Of a stretch of 64,000 nucleotides of DNA, positions 52,054 to 61,643 are shown piece by piece. Source of the DNA: Rhizobium chutanense (GTDB lineage: Bacteria > Pseudomonadota > Alphaproteobacteria > Rhizobiales > Rhizobiaceae); assembly GCF_002531935.1 (NCBI RefSeq), contig NZ_NWSV01000005.1:186001-250000 (forward strand), given 5' to 3'. The notes under the pieces are model-generated. The model worked only from the letters and a program-made list of their open reading frames with translations. It was not told the DNA's origin and searched no databases. Numbering within the stretch: position 1 is the first letter of the stretch; each line of letters opens with the position of its first letter. The position numbers and the translations under genes were made by a program.

Positions 52054-53439
52054 TTGACGTTACGACACCAGATCATCGCATTGGCGATCGTCCCGCTCGT
52101 CATCTCGATCCTTGCGATCACCACCTTCATCACCTGGCAATCGGCAAACCTCGCCAAGAACAGCATCGACACGTTCGAGCAAAACATGCTGAAGACCAAG
52201 GAAGCCGAGATCCTCAATCTGACCAATCTTGCCCTCTCCGCCATCCAGACGATCTATGACAAGGCCGGGGCCGACGACGAGGCAGCCAAGCAGCAGGTGG
52301 CTGCGATTCTGACCTCGCTCGATTACGGCAAGGACGGCTATTTCTTCGTCTACGATTACGACGGCAACAATATCGTCCATCCGCGCCAGAGTTTCCGACA
52401 TGGGCACAATTGGCTCGATCTCACCGATCCGGATGGCGACAAGGTGATTGCCGAACTGATCGCCACGGCAAAGGCGGGAGGCGGCCTGCATCAGTACAAA
52501 TGGCAGAAACCATCGACCGGGCAGATCGCCGACAAGCTCTCCTTCGTCGTCAGCCTCGACAAATGGCATTGGGTCGTCGGCACCGGCGTCTACCTGGATG
52601 ACGTCTTTGCCCAAAGTGCCGCCGCCAACAAGGTGATGCGCGCCAACATCCGGCGGACCTTCGTCATCGTTGCCTTGATCGCCGTCCCTTCGGTGCTCGT
52701 CGTGTTCACCACCTGCATGCTGCTGACCTTCCATGAGCGCCGCATGGCCGATAGCCGGCTTAAGGCGCTCACGCAGCGGGTCATCGATACCCAGGAAGAA
52801 GAGCGCGCCCGTCTTGCCCGCGAATTGCACGATGGCATCTCCCAGAATCTCGTCGGCGTGCGTTATGCGATGGATCTCGCCGGCCGCAAGGTCAGGACCA
52901 ATGTCGACGATGCGGCTGTGACCATCGACCGCGGTATCGAGGCGCTGAACGGCGCCATCAAGGAGATCCGGCGGCTGTCGCATGATCTGCGCCCGCGCGT
53001 GCTCGACGACCTCGGCCTGACGGCGGCGCTCGAGGCACTCTGCTACAATTTCGCCGAGCGGACGGGGATCGAGACTGATATCGACGCTTCAGGTTTCACC
53101 GATACGCTGAAGGCCGAAGCCAATACCGCGCTCTATCGCGTCGCGCAGGAAGCCTTCAACAATGTCGAGCGGCACGCGGGCGCCTCCCGGCTTACGGTCA
53201 AGCTCTGGAGCGACGGTGGCCGCGCCCGTATGACGATCGCCGACAACGGCTCGGGTTTCGACGGTAGCAAGGACGGCGCATCCGGCAGATCGGGCCTCGG
53301 CCTGCGCAACATGCAGGAACGGATGGCGCATTTCCGCGGCTTGTTGCTGATCAACAGCAGCGAGACCGGCACGACGCTGACGGCGATGCTGCCGAAATCG
53401 GCCAATCGTCCCGCCGACCGGCAGGCGGAAGCGGCATGA
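52054..53439 (+). CDS. mctS: Sensor histidine kinase with single Cache domain (MctS-like)
   Basis: This 461-residue kinase starts at TTG 52054, supported by GGGAGG about 9 bp upstream. A membrane helix at about 7-27 and another near 200-222 enclose a single Cache domain (SLDYGKDGYFFVYDYDGNNIVHP). The HisKA_3 dimerisation box has the phospho-His in RLARELHDGISQNL, and the ATPase box has VAQEAFNNVERHA and DNGSGFD. It overlaps the response regulator by 4 bp. The order kinase, regulator, DUF3311, SSS transporter matches the mctSRP locus of R. leguminosarum, where the pair activates monocarboxylate uptake. Confidence 0.9.
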   Translation: MTLRHQIIALAIVPLVISILAITTFITWQSANLAKNSIDTFEQNMLKTKEAEILNLTNLALSAIQTIYDKAGADDEAAKQQVAAILTSLDYGKDGYFFVYDYDGNNIVHPRQSFRHGHNWLDLTDPDGDKVIAELIATAKAGGGLHQYKWQKPSTGQIADKLSFVVSLDKWHWVVGTGVYLDDVFAQSAAANKVMRANIRRTFVIVALIAVPSVLVVFTTCMLLTFHERRMADSRLKALTQRVIDTQEEERARLARELHDGISQNLVGVRYAMDLAGRKVRTNVDDAAVTIDRGIEALNGAIKEIRRLSHDLRPRVLDDLGLTAALEALCYNFAERTGIETDIDASGFTDTLKAEANTALYRVAQEAFNNVERHAGASRLTVKLWSDGGRARMTIADNGSGFDGSKDGASGRSGLGLRNMQERMAHFRGLLLINSSETGTTLTAMLPKSANRPADRQAEAA

Positions 53440-54107
53440 CGGAACGCCCCACGATTAAAGTGCTCTTGATCGACAATCATCCGCTGGTGCTCGACGGTCT
53501 GAAGGCCGTGCTCGAAACATTCGACCACATCGAAGTCGCCGGCACCGCCGGGCTCGCCCAAACCGGGCTCGACATCGCCCGGCAGGTCCAGCCTCAGGTG
53601 GTGCTGATGGACATCAACATGCCGAAGCTCAGCGGCATCGATGCGATCGAACTCTTCAGGAACGAGCTGCCGCAGACCCGCGTCGTGATGCTCTCCATGC
53701 ATGACAGCCGCGAGTATATTTCCTCGTCGGTCATGCACGGCGCCGCCGGTTACGTCCTCAAAGACGTCTCGACGGACGAGATCGTCTCCGCCATCGAAAC
53801 CGTCGCCGGCGGCGGCACCTATTTCTCCTCGGGCGTCTTCGACACGCTGATGGGCGAACGGGCGGAGGAGGGGAGCGATCCCTTGACGCCGCGCGAGCGT
53901 GACACCCTCGGGCTGATCGTTGCCGGCAGGAGCAACAAGGAGATCGCCGAAGCGCTGGGGATAAGCTCGGCCACGGCGGAAACGCACCGCAAGAACCTCA
54001 AGAAAAAGCTCCGTATCGCAACGACGGCGGGCCTTATCCGCTACGCGCTCGACCATGGCATCGCTGCGAAAATCGACGCGAATCCGCGCCTACCCACTTC
54101 TGGGTAG
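53436..54107 (+). CDS. mctR: NarL/LuxR-type response regulator (MctR-like)
   Basis: This 223-residue regulator has the receiver domain with VLLIDNHPLV, the phospho-Asp in VVLMDINMPKLSG near residue 56 and the Lys in YVLKDVS. The C-terminal helix-turn-helix reads PLTPRERDTLGLIVAGRSNKEIAEALGISSATAETHRKN in parts. It is translationally coupled to the kinase gene and should activate the transporter gene next to it. Confidence 0.92.
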   Translation: MTERPTIKVLLIDNHPLVLDGLKAVLETFDHIEVAGTAGLAQTGLDIARQVQPQVVLMDINMPKLSGIDAIELFRNELPQTRVVMLSMHDSREYISSSVMHGAAGYVLKDVSTDEIVSAIETVAGGGTYFSSGVFDTLMGERAEEGSDPLTPRERDTLGLIVAGRSNKEIAEALGISSATAETHRKNLKKKLRIATTAGLIRYALDHGIAAKIDANPRLPTSG

Positions 54108-54174
54108 GCCCCGGCATTTCACCCCGGCACCTATCTTGTGGGGATGAAACCAGCGCCCTAGGACTCCATTCACG

Positions 54175-54192
54175 GCTGGCCAAGTGCTGGCC
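54175..54192. promoter_or_regulatory. Direct repeat, possible response-regulator site
   Basis: GCTGGCC occurs at 54175 and 54186, 11 bp (one helical turn) apart, about 165 bp before the DUF3311/mctP pair. Such spacing suits dimeric response regulators. No binding evidence exists in the sequence beyond location. Confidence 0.35.
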
Positions 54193-54354
54193 GTTGGGAG
54201 GAATTCATATGCGTTACATCAGCTTCCGAACGTCCGGAAAAGCTCGAGCGACCCGAACCGGGCCTGCCGCCGCCGCCGGCTGACAGACCTGCCTTCCACG
54301 CCGACAACTGGAACATGGCGACCGCGCCCCGCGGCGCCTGAAAGGTATCCCGAC

Positions 54355-54552
54355 ATGGAAAAACCACGTAGCAAGGCAGCGCTCTGGCTGCTGATCATTC
54401 CGTACATAGGTCTGCTCTGGCCGCCGTTCTACAATCTTCGCGACCCGTCGCTTTTCGGCTTCCCCTTCTTCTACTGGTATCAGCTCCTCTGGGTGCCGAT
54501 CACCGCGACGCTGACCTGGATCGCCTATCGGAGCACCCGCCATGACGACTGA
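54355..54552 (+). CDS. DUF3311 small membrane protein
   Basis: This 65-residue protein has two membrane helices (AALWLLIIPYIGLLWPPF and FFYWYQLLWVPITATLTWIAY). DUF3311 proteins are encoded directly before SSS-family monocarboxylate transporters and may assist or regulate them. It overlaps the mctP start by 11 bp. The 247 bp between it and the response regulator stop hold its promoter. Confidence 0.92.
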   Translation: MEKPRSKAALWLLIIPYIGLLWPPFYNLRDPSLFGFPFFYWYQLLWVPITATLTWIAYRSTRHDD

Positions 54553-56017
54553 TATCAACGGCACGGCGCTGGCCGTCTTCATCTTCTTTTTCGCCCTCGT
54601 CACCGTCATGGGTTTCGTCGCCAGCCGCTGGCGCAAGCCCGAGACACTCGCCCATATCGATGAATGGGGCCTCGGCGGCCGCAATTTCGGCACCTGGATC
54701 ACCTGGTTTCTCGTCGGCGGCGATTTCTATACCGCCTATACCGTGATCGCCGTCCCGGCACTGGTTTATACGGTGGGCGCCTACGGCTTCTTCGCGCTGC
54801 CCTATACCATCGTCGTCTATCCCTTCGTCTTCATGGTCATGCCGGTCCTGTGGAAACGCGCCAAGGAATTCGGCTATGTGACGGCCGCCGACGTCGTGCA
54901 TGGCCAATACGGATCGCGCGGTCTCGAACTCGCCGTCGCGGCCACGGGCGTCATCGCCACCATGCCCTACATCGCCCTGCAGCTCGTCGGCATGACGGCG
55001 GTCTTGAAGGCGCTCGGGCTGCATGGCGAACTGCCGCTGGCAATCGCCTTCATCGTACTGGCGCTCTACACCTATTCGGCGGGCCTGCGCGCTCCGGCGC
55101 TGATCGCCTTCGTCAAGGACATCATGATCTATATCGTGGTGATCGCCGCCGTGGCGTTGATCCCGTCGAAGCTCGGCGGTTATGCCAATGTCTTCGCCTC
55201 GGCCGATGCGGCCTTCCAGGCCAAGGGCTCCGGCAGCCTGCTGCTCGGCGGCAATCAGTATGTCGCCTATGCCACGCTCGCTTTCGGTTCGGCGCTTGCG
55301 GCCTTCATGTATCCGCACACGCTGACCGGCATCTTCGCCTCCAACAGCGGCAAGACGATCCGCAAGAACGCGATCATGCTGCCCGCCTATACGCTGCTGC
55401 TCGGCCTTCTGGCGCTGCTCGGCTATATGGGCCATGCCGCCAACCTGAAGCTCGACAGCGCCAACGACGTCGTTCCGACATTGTTCAAGACGCTGTTTTC
55501 CGGCTGGTTCTCCGGCTTCGCCTTTGCGGCGATCGCCATCGGCGCGCTGGTGCCGGCGGCAGTGATGAGCATTGGCGCCGCCAATCTCTTCACCCGCAAT
55601 TTCTGGAAGGCCTATGTCGATCCCAAGGTCAGCGATGCGGGTGAGGCTAAGGTCGCGAAGGTGACGTCGCTGGTCGTGAAGGTCGGCGCGCTTCTCGTCA
55701 TCATCTTCCTGCCGACGCAGTTCGCACTCGACCTGCAGCTGCTCGGCGGCATCTGGATCCTGCAGACGCTGCCGGCCCTGGTCTTCGGTCTCTACACCAA
55801 CTGGTTCCGTGCACCCGCTCTGCTTGCCGGCTGGTTCGTCGGCTTCTGCGGCGGCACCTTCCTCGTTTGGGATGCCGGCTGGAAGCCGCTGCACCTGATC
55901 AGCCTCGGCGGCGAGCCCTTCACCGTCTACACTGGACTGCTGGCGCTTGCGGCAAATATCGGCGTTGCCGTCGTGATCAACGCCCTTCTTCCGGCCAGGG
56001 CTCCGGTGCGGGCTTAG
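54542..56017 (+). CDS. mctP: Monocarboxylate transporter MctP (sodium:solute symporter family)
   Basis: This 491-residue transporter has about 13 membrane helices and the SSS motif GGRNFGTWITWFLVGGDFYTAYT in parts. AYATLAFGSALAAFMYPHTLTGIFAS is the central family signature. MctP of R. leguminosarum imports lactate, pyruvate, propionate, acetate and alanine; assignment rests on gene order and overall resemblance. Its stop TAG forms the first base of a RIME-type repeat. Confidence 0.92.
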   Translation: MTTDINGTALAVFIFFFALVTVMGFVASRWRKPETLAHIDEWGLGGRNFGTWITWFLVGGDFYTAYTVIAVPALVYTVGAYGFFALPYTIVVYPFVFMVMPVLWKRAKEFGYVTAADVVHGQYGSRGLELAVAATGVIATMPYIALQLVGMTAVLKALGLHGELPLAIAFIVLALYTYSAGLRAPALIAFVKDIMIYIVVIAAVALIPSKLGGYANVFASADAAFQAKGSGSLLLGGNQYVAYATLAFGSALAAFMYPHTLTGIFASNSGKTIRKNAIMLPAYTLLLGLLALLGYMGHAANLKLDSANDVVPTLFKTLFSGWFSGFAFAAIAIGALVPAAVMSIGAANLFTRNFWKAYVDPKVSDAGEAKVAKVTSLVVKVGALLVIIFLPTQFALDLQLLGGIWILQTLPALVFGLYTNWFRAPALLAGWFVGFCGGTFLVWDAGWKPLHLISLGGEPFTVYTGLLALAANIGVAVVINALLPARAPVRA

Positions 56018-56064
56018 AGCATGATGCCGAAAAGTGTGAGCGGTTTTTGGATAACATCATGCTC
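56017..56064. repeat. RIME-type palindromic repeat, copy 2
   Basis: GAGCATGATG and CATCATGCTC are 10-bp inverted arms around CCGAAAAGTGTGAGCGG and a variable part. It is the same element as 19521-19570 in the opposite orientation. It directly follows mctP. Confidence 0.85.
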
Positions 56065-56089
56065 ACCTCTTCGGATCTAAGATGAAAAT

Positions 56090-56117
56090 GCGAAGGGCAG
56101 CCAACGCTGCCCTTCGC
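56090..56117. terminator. Strong hairpin downstream of the chemoreceptor gene
   Basis: GCGAAGGGCAGC and GCTGCCCTTCGC form a perfect 12-bp stem with a CAAC loop. On the minus strand it is followed by ATTTTCATC, so it is an intrinsic terminator for the 56158-58122 gene; it can also stop readthrough from mctP. Confidence 0.8.
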
Positions 56118-56157
56118 CATTGCCGTCCGGCGGAAGCCGGAGAGAAATCAGTGCGAC

Positions 56158-58122
56158 TTAAAACTCTTCCCAATCGCCGGCCAAGGCCGCATTGCCGCTC
56201 GACTGGAACGACTTGCCGACTTTGGCAATCATCTGGCGGGCGGGCGAGGAAACCGGCTGAGCATGTTGTGCCGCGGCAGCGGGCTGCGATATGCGCCGAG
56301 GTGCTGCCACAGCGCCCCCGATGCTGAATTGGCCCAAGAGCTGGAACAGCGCGTCGGCCTCCTTGGCGAGGTTATGGGCGGCGGCCGTCGCTTCTTCGAC
56401 CATGGCGGCGTTCTGCTGCGTGCCCTGATCCATCCTGTTGACCGCGGTGTTGATCTCCTTCAGCCCGGTTGCCTGCTCCTGCGAAGCGCCGACGATGGCG
56501 CCGACATTGCCGTCGACCTGCTGCACCTGTGCGACAATCTCCTTCAGGGCTTTGCCGGTCTCGCCGACCAAGGCCACGCCGCTTTTGACATGGCCGTTCG
56601 AAGCATTGATCAGTTCCTTGATTTCCTTCGCCGCCTTGGCGGAGCGTTGCGCCAATTCGCGCACCTCCTGGGCAACGACGGCGAAACCCTTGCCTGCTTC
56701 ACCGGCGCGGGCGGCTTCGACGCCGGCATTCAGCGCGAGCAGGTTGGTCTGGAAGGCGATCTCGTCGATGACGCCGATAATGCTGCCGATTTCAGTGGCG
56801 GAGGATTCGATCTTGCCCATGGCGTCGACCGCGTCCTGAACGACATTGCCCGAGCGTTCCGCGCTATCCTTGGTCTTGCGAACGAGCTGTCCTGCTTCCT
56901 GCGCCCGGCTGCTCGAGTCGGCGACGGTCGTGGTGATCTCTTCAAGGGCAGCGGCGGTTTCCTCGACGGAAGCGGCCTGCTGTTCGGTCCGCTTGGCGAG
57001 ATCGTCCGAGGAGGATCGGATTTCCTGTGCGCCGGCGGCGATGGCGCTGGCGTTCTGGGCAACCTTCTGCATGGCGGCGCGGAGCTTTTCGACCGCGGTA
57101 TTGAAGTCGGCGCGGAGTTTTTCCAGAGACGGGATGAACGGTGTGTCGATCTGCTGCGTCAGGTCGCCATTGGCCAGCGCCTGCAGTGCAGTGCCAAGCT
57201 GGCCGACAGCCCGGTCCGTCTGCTCGGCAAGGGTGCGGCGTTCATCGGCATCCTGCTCGAGCCTGTGCCGTTCCGCGACGGCCCGCTTGGCCTCCACATC
57301 GGCTTCCCGTTCCGCCTTGGCCGAAATCGCGTCGCGCAAGCCGGCGACGGCGCGTGCGAGCTTGCCGATCTCATCGCCGCGCGCTTCGAGGCGACGATCC
57401 CCGTCAAGATTGCCCTCCGCCATGGCCTTCAGCGAAAGCTGCAGTTTTGCCAGCGGACCAACGATCGTGCGTGCGGTAATGGCCGCCGCGATGATCGAAA
57501 GAACCGCCGCAATGCCGAGCGCGGTCAACACGATCGGCTTGAAGCCACTCGCCGTGCTGCGGACGTCGCCACCAATCGATTTGTTCAGCCCTTCCTGGTA
57601 GTCGATGAACTTGTTGATGGCGCCGAGCCAGGCAACGAAAGCAGGCCGGGCCTGCTCGAGCAGGATCTTGCGGGCCGCCTCGCCGTCACCCTTTTCCTGC
57701 AGCGCAATGATCTGGGCGACCAGGGGATTGGTCTTCGCCTGGATGTCGGCGATCTCGCCGAGGATGGTCTTTTCCTGATCCGTCGCACCGGCCGGAGATG
57801 CAACCATGTCCGCCATGCGCTTTTCGTTCTCGGCATAGGTAGCGGCGAGCTTTGCGATCAACGCCTCGGCCGCCTTGCGTTCATCGGCTGACGTCACCAG
57901 AGTGACGTCGCGAATGGCAATCGCCCGATCGTGCACGCTGCCGCGATAGTTGATGGCAAAGCGCTGCTTGACGCTGTTGACGTCATTGATCGTCCCGAGA
58001 TTACTGTTGATCTCGGCAACCTTTACCGCTGAATAGATGCTGAGGCCCACCATCAGCATGACCAGGAAGCTGAAGCCAAGCGCGAGACGCGCCGCGATCC
58101 CGAAACTCTTAATACTGTTCAT
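56158..58122 (-). CDS. Methyl-accepting chemotaxis protein
   Basis: This 654-residue chemoreceptor has a membrane helix at about 11-30, a periplasmic helical-bundle domain to about 190, a second helix ([20 protein letters not shown]), a HAMP region ([18 protein letters not shown]) and a long cytoplasmic coiled coil. The signalling tip [21 protein letters not shown] is intact. It ends in DWEEF, which fits the xWxxF pentapeptide that tethers CheR and CheB. The ligand is unknown. It converges on mctP and lies near the Mct locus, so sensing organic acids is a plausible but untested role. Confidence 0.95.
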   Translation of the reverse strand: MNSIKSFGIAARLALGFSFLVMLMVGLSIYSAVKVAEINSNLGTINDVNSVKQRFAINYRGSVHDRAIAIRDVTLVTSADERKAAEALIAKLAATYAENEKRMADMVASPAGATDQEKTILGEIADIQAKTNPLVAQIIALQEKGDGEAARKILLEQARPAFVAWLGAINKFIDYQEGLNKSIGGDVRSTASGFKPIVLTALGIAAVLSIIAAAITARTIVGPLAKLQLSLKAMAEGNLDGDRRLEARGDEIGKLARAVAGLRDAISAKAEREADVEAKRAVAERHRLEQDADERRTLAEQTDRAVGQLGTALQALANGDLTQQIDTPFIPSLEKLRADFNTAVEKLRAAMQKVAQNASAIAAGAQEIRSSSDDLAKRTEQQAASVEETAAALEEITTTVADSSSRAQEAGQLVRKTKDSAERSGNVVQDAVDAMGKIESSATEIGSIIGVIDEIAFQTNLLALNAGVEAARAGEAGKGFAVVAQEVRELAQRSAKAAKEIKELINASNGHVKSGVALVGETGKALKEIVAQVQQVDGNVGAIVGASQEQATGLKEINTAVNRMDQGTQQNAAMVEEATAAAHNLAKEADALFQLLGQFSIGGAVAAPRRISQPAAAAQHAQPVSSPARQMIAKVGKSFQSSGNAALAGDWEEF

Positions 58123-58662
58123 TTCGCCTCTCCGTCGTGTTGGCGAGATTTGCTCAATGTCCTGGACGCCAGGGCCGTTCCCCTATCCCGTTCGAACACG
58201 GGGGCTCAGATCCGTCGCTAAAGGCGTCTTTGCCCGGGCGGTCGTCCGTCCAAGTAACATCGTCGATTTCATGCGAGATTTTCGGGTGCCTGGCGTGCCG
58301 TCATGGCATAGGTGACGCTGCTGAGAACGTCCTTCCGATATGCGGAAAAATAAGAAAATATATTTTAGATAGTGTAAACGGAGCCGACAGCCGGTCATTC
58401 CGCTGCGCTTTTCGGCTATTCTGCCCGCATATTTTCGGAAAATGGGCAGAAGCTTCGGCCGAAAACAATATGGCAAGTTGTTCGGCGGAATCGAGGCACA
58501 TCATGTGTTGTAAAACTAGGGAAACCCGCTCTTCTTACATTCCAGACGAATCATTATCTCCGAAACGACTGAAGGCGACCGTTAATCTCGGTCGCAGCTT
58601 GTTAGAGCCGCCCTTGGGGGATTGTCACGCGTAGCTGCGACGAGCTGACCTTTCCGCAAGTG
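58123..58662. other. Intergenic region between chemoreceptor and SsuD-like genes
   Basis: In these 540 bp I see no convincing gene; open frames here lack ribosome-binding sites and family resemblance. The part adjoining 58122 should carry the chemoreceptor promoter. A hairpin GCGACCG-N7-CGGTCGC at 58575-58595 may end the leftward SsuD-like transcript but has no T-run. The stretch 58340-58375 is AT-rich. Confidence 0.55.
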
Positions 58663-59733
58663 TCAACCGCGCAGCAGCGGCAGAAGCTGATCGCCCTGCC
58701 GCCTGATCTCGGTGAGATAGGGCGTGTCGGACAGCACGAAATGGGTGATGCCGAGATCCTGGTATTTGCGCAGCGAGCGGGCGACATCCGCGGCCGAACC
58801 GACCAGCCAGGTGGTGCCGGCACCGCCGCCGCCGAACTTGCCCGGTGCGGTATAGAGATTGTCGTCGAGAACGTCGCCACGCTCATACAGAGAGAGCAGT
58901 CGTTGCTGGCCGACGGCAAGCACGCGCTGGTGATCGTGCCAGCCGGCGCCGTTGCTCTTCGCCATTTCTGCGACCTTCGTTTCGGCATCGGCCCAGGCTT
59001 GTTCCGTCGTGTCGCGCACCAGCGTTGTGATCCGCAGCCCGAATTCCAAAGGGGGAAGGTCACGGTCGAGGTCCCGGCTGAGGCCCTTGAGCCGATCGAT
59101 CCGTTCCCGGACGCCGTCGAGCGGTTCGCCCCAGAAAAGCTGGACATCGGCCTCGGCGGCCGCCACCCGTTCGGCCGCCTCGGATGCGCCGCCAAAATAG
59201 AATTTCGGGTGCCGGCGGTCGCCGCGAACCTCGATGCGCGGCACCACGGTGGATTGGGTGACGCGGAAATGCTCGCCCGCCGAGGTGACGTTTTCTTCCG
59301 TCCATAACCTGCGGACCAGCCGCATGAACTCCCTCGTCCTGCCATAACGATGCGCCTGGTCGCCCTCGCTGTCGCCATAGGCGGCCAGATCATCCTTGCC
59401 CGAGACGATGTTGATCCGCACCCGGCCGCCGGTGAGGTGGTCAAGCGTCGCCGCCGCGGACGCGAAGTTCGCCGGCCGCCAATAACCTGGGCGGATCGCA
59501 ATCAGCGGCTCGAAGGTGGTGGTGCGCGCGGCAAGCGAGGCCGCGACGGTGAAGGTGTCGGGCCGGCCCCAGCCGGTGCCGATGAGCGCGCCCTTCCAGC
59601 CATGCTCCTCCAGCGCCTTCGCATGGCTGGTCAGCGTATCGAGGCTGTTGTGCTTGTCGACGGCGGAATCGCCGCGATGGCCGGGCCTGACGTCGTTTGG
59701 AATATACCAGAGAAATTCGGAATGAGTGCTCAT
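58663..59733 (-). CDS. FMN-dependent alkanesulfonate monooxygenase-like protein (SsuD type)
   Basis: This 356-residue luciferase-like monooxygenase has WYIPNDVRPGH, GWKGALIGTGWGRPDTFTVAASLAARTTTFEPLIAIRPGYW in parts, VRINIVSGKD and KFYFGGASEAAERVAA, all typical of SsuD. It releases sulfite from alkanesulfonates with reduced FMN. Length is slightly under E. coli SsuD (about 380). It stands alone without an importer or reductase. An AT-rich palindrome lies about 105 bp upstream. It is not closely related to the 450-residue enzyme at 37542. Confidence 0.9.
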   Translation of the reverse strand: MSTHSEFLWYIPNDVRPGHRGDSAVDKHNSLDTLTSHAKALEEHGWKGALIGTGWGRPDTFTVAASLAARTTTFEPLIAIRPGYWRPANFASAAATLDHLTGGRVRINIVSGKDDLAAYGDSEGDQAHRYGRTREFMRLVRRLWTEENVTSAGEHFRVTQSTVVPRIEVRGDRRHPKFYFGGASEAAERVAAAEADVQLFWGEPLDGVRERIDRLKGLSRDLDRDLPPLEFGLRITTLVRDTTEQAWADAETKVAEMAKSNGAGWHDHQRVLAVGQQRLLSLYERGDVLDDNLYTAPGKFGGGGAGTTWLVGSAADVARSLRKYQDLGITHFVLSDTPYLTEIRRQGDQLLPLLRG

Positions 59734-59837
59734 GCGATGCTGCGGATCTGTGTGGTTGGAAGAAGAAGGCCTCCTGGGAGATCATGCGGTTATCTGCTTC
59801 GCCGGGCGCCCATGCGAGGTAAGATGGAGCATTACCT

Positions 59838-59860
59838 ATTAAATCAGTAGACTATTTAAT
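59838..59860. promoter_or_regulatory. AT-rich inverted repeat upstream of the SsuD-like gene
   Basis: ATTAAAT and ATTTAAT are perfect 7-bp arms 9 bp apart, with an inner AGT/ACT pair. It lies 105 bp upstream of the start at 59733. A sulfur-responsive regulator site is possible but unproven. Confidence 0.45.
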
Positions 59861-59950
59861 TTTAATAATGGCGGCGCCGATGAAAAATTATGCCAAAGGT
59901 CGGGCAGCCGGAACAATTGCGCCCGTGACCTTGGCAGCGTCCCAACAGGA

Positions 59951-59983
59951 AAAGCGCCCGGAACGCTTGTTCGCAGGCGCTTT
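59951..59983 (-). terminator. Intrinsic terminator of the leftward 60063-60401 transcript
   Basis: AAAGCGCC and GGCGCTTT form an 8-bp stem, with an inner GAAC/GTTC pair. On the minus strand the stem is followed by TTTT-rich sequence. It lies 80 bp after the last gene of that operon. Confidence 0.65.
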
Positions 59984-60062
59984 AGGATTGATCGATCCCT
60001 GCTCTCAATTTTGCTGCCGGGCAGCCTGCATCGCTCGAGCCGGTACGAAAGCCGCCCGGCGG

Positions 60063-60401
60063 TCAGGCAATGGCCGGTGCGTATTCGTTGGCCGAGAAGA
60101 CGTGATGATGGACCTTGCCGGTGAAGAGCTGCAGGAGCTCGCCGGTAACCTCACGGCTCTCGAAGCGGACATCGGAGCGAAGCGCTGCGTTGACCGCATC
60201 CATATCGGGATAACGAATGGCGAGCGCCATGGCATAGACCGGCGCGCCTTCGTCGCGCTCCATGCCATCCAGCACCCGGACCTCCTCGGCGCCCGGAAAT
60301 TTCGTCCAGAGAGGGACGAGCCGCTGCCTGACAAAGTCGCGGAATTCCGCTTCTCGGCCGGGATGGATTTCGCCTTCAAACAAAGCATAACGAATGATCA
60401 T
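60063..60401 (-). CDS. Small EthD/antibiotic-monooxygenase-like dimeric barrel protein
   Basis: This 112-residue protein has the pattern of dimeric alpha/beta-barrel proteins: MIIRYALFEGEIHPGREAEFRDFVRQRLVPLW, YAMALAIRYPDMDAVNAALRS and an end rich in His (KVHHHVFS). Related folds include EthD and antibiotic biosynthesis monooxygenases. It lies 95 bp after the sugar-binding protein in the same direction and is thus probably part of the sugar operon, perhaps as a mutarotase- or isomerase-like partner. No catalytic residue can be assigned. Confidence 0.75.
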   Translation of the reverse strand: MIIRYALFEGEIHPGREAEFRDFVRQRLVPLWTKFPGAEEVRVLDGMERDEGAPVYAMALAIRYPDMDAVNAALRSDVRFESREVTGELLQLFTGKVHHHVFSANEYAPAIA

Positions 60402-60496
60402 GGGTTCTCTTTTCCAAAACTCGCCGGAGCTGGATCGATATTGGCGTGGTGTCGGCAGGGGTAAGGGCGTATCCGTCGATACGCCCTTGGGAAGGC

Positions 60497-61594
60497 TTAT
60501 TTGCCCCAGATTTTCTTGTACTGATCGCGATAGCCGTTGTCGGGATCGAAGCTGTTCTTCGGCCCGCCGTCGAATTCGACGTTCGCGCTCGTCACCACGT
60601 GCAGCGGCGACACATAGCCCGACCACGGAGCGCCCGCAAAGGCGCGGTTCAGTTCGTCGACGAGTTGCCAGCCCTGGAGGTTGAGCGGCTCGGCCACCGT
60701 GACGGCCTGATACTGCTTGGCGCGGATGCGCTGATAGGCGCTTTCCGAACCGTCACCGGCTGCGACATTCACCGGTTTTCCGTCGCCGGCAATGCCGGCC
60801 GAGGCGAGCGACGGTCCCATGAAGTCGTAATAGAGGTCGTTGATGGCAAGCGAATGCGTCCACTTGGCGCCATATTTCTGCAGAAGCGACGTGGTCAGCT
60901 GCGGCATGCGCTGGGAGGTTTCGGCGATCGGCGTGTCGACATATTCGAGCACCGTGCCGCCAAGATCCTCGATCTCCTTCTTCATGCGGTCGGCCTTGGC
61001 GATCGCGATCGCATAGGTCGAGTCGGTGAAGATGATGACACCCGGCTTGCCGCCGGCGTCGGCAAAGGCCCAATCGGCCGCCGACTTCGATACTTCCATC
61101 GCATCGGTGGTGACGTTGGCGAAGACGCCGACTTCGGGAACCGGGCCGACGGCCGAGGCGGCGTGCCAGGAAACCATCGGAATGCCGGCCGCCTTGGCCG
61201 CTTCCATCGCCGGCTTCTGCTCGACCGCGTCGAAGCCGTTGATGATGATGCCATCCGGCTTCAGCGCCATGGCCTGGCCGAAGGCTGCCGTGCGGCCGCC
61301 GATCGAACCGGCGCCGTCAAGCGCCTTCACCGTCCAGCCGAGCGCACCCGCTGCTTCCTGAACGCCATTGACCACGCCGAGGATGCCGCCGTTTTTCATA
61401 TCGGCGGCAAGAATGACGATGTTTTTGCCGGTCGCTCCCTTGGGGCCGCTCGTCGGGCCATCCCAGGCGCTGACCTTGGACGCATACTTGTCGACCACGG
61501 CCTTGGCGTCGGCCATGGAATCGGCCAGTGCCGGCATGCTCAGCATAACGGCGACGGTTGCGACCGTTGCCTGCAATAACATTCTGCGCTTCAT
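60497..61594 (-). CDS. CUT2 periplasmic sugar-binding protein
   Basis: This 365-residue binding protein has a signal peptide (RRMLLQATVATVAVMLSMPALA). GKNIVILAADMKNGGILGVVNGVQEAAGALGWTVK in parts and LKPDGIIINGFDAVE fit the peripla_BP_4 family. ATG 61594 has GGAGG 7 bp upstream; GTG 61600 is possible. It is downstream of the permease and ATPase in this operon, the reverse of the usual CUT2 order. Confidence 0.93.
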   Translation of the reverse strand: MKRRMLLQATVATVAVMLSMPALADSMADAKAVVDKYASKVSAWDGPTSGPKGATGKNIVILAADMKNGGILGVVNGVQEAAGALGWTVKALDGAGSIGGRTAAFGQAMALKPDGIIINGFDAVEQKPAMEAAKAAGIPMVSWHAASAVGPVPEVGVFANVTTDAMEVSKSAADWAFADAGGKPGVIIFTDSTYAIAIAKADRMKKEIEDLGGTVLEYVDTPIAETSQRMPQLTTSLLQKYGAKWTHSLAINDLYYDFMGPSLASAGIAGDGKPVNVAAGDGSESAYQRIRAKQYQAVTVAEPLNLQGWQLVDELNRAFAGAPWSGYVSPLHVVTSANVEFDGGPKNSFDPDNGYRDQYKKIWGK

Positions 61595-61643
61595 GTTCAC
61601 TCCTCCATTTTGTTTGTTGTGAGATACCGGTGAGCCGGCACCT

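Larger units (their letters stand above)
59734..60062. other. Intergenic region with AT-rich palindrome and terminator
   Basis: These 329 bp contain no gene that I can support. ATTAAAT-N9-ATTTAAT at 59838-59860, with further partial symmetry (AGT/ACT), is a likely operator for the leftward SsuD-like gene. The hairpin at 59951-59983 belongs to the gene on the right. Confidence 0.6.

Noticed and set aside
54500..55894. A 464-codon minus-strand frame
   Set aside because: It is antisense to mctP and is dominated by charged residues, as expected from the complement of a membrane protein gene.
56263..57891. A 542-codon open frame on the plus strand
   Set aside because: It is antisense to the chemoreceptor gene, which has an intact signalling tip and HAMP region. 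No ribosome-binding site or domain supports the plus-strand frame.
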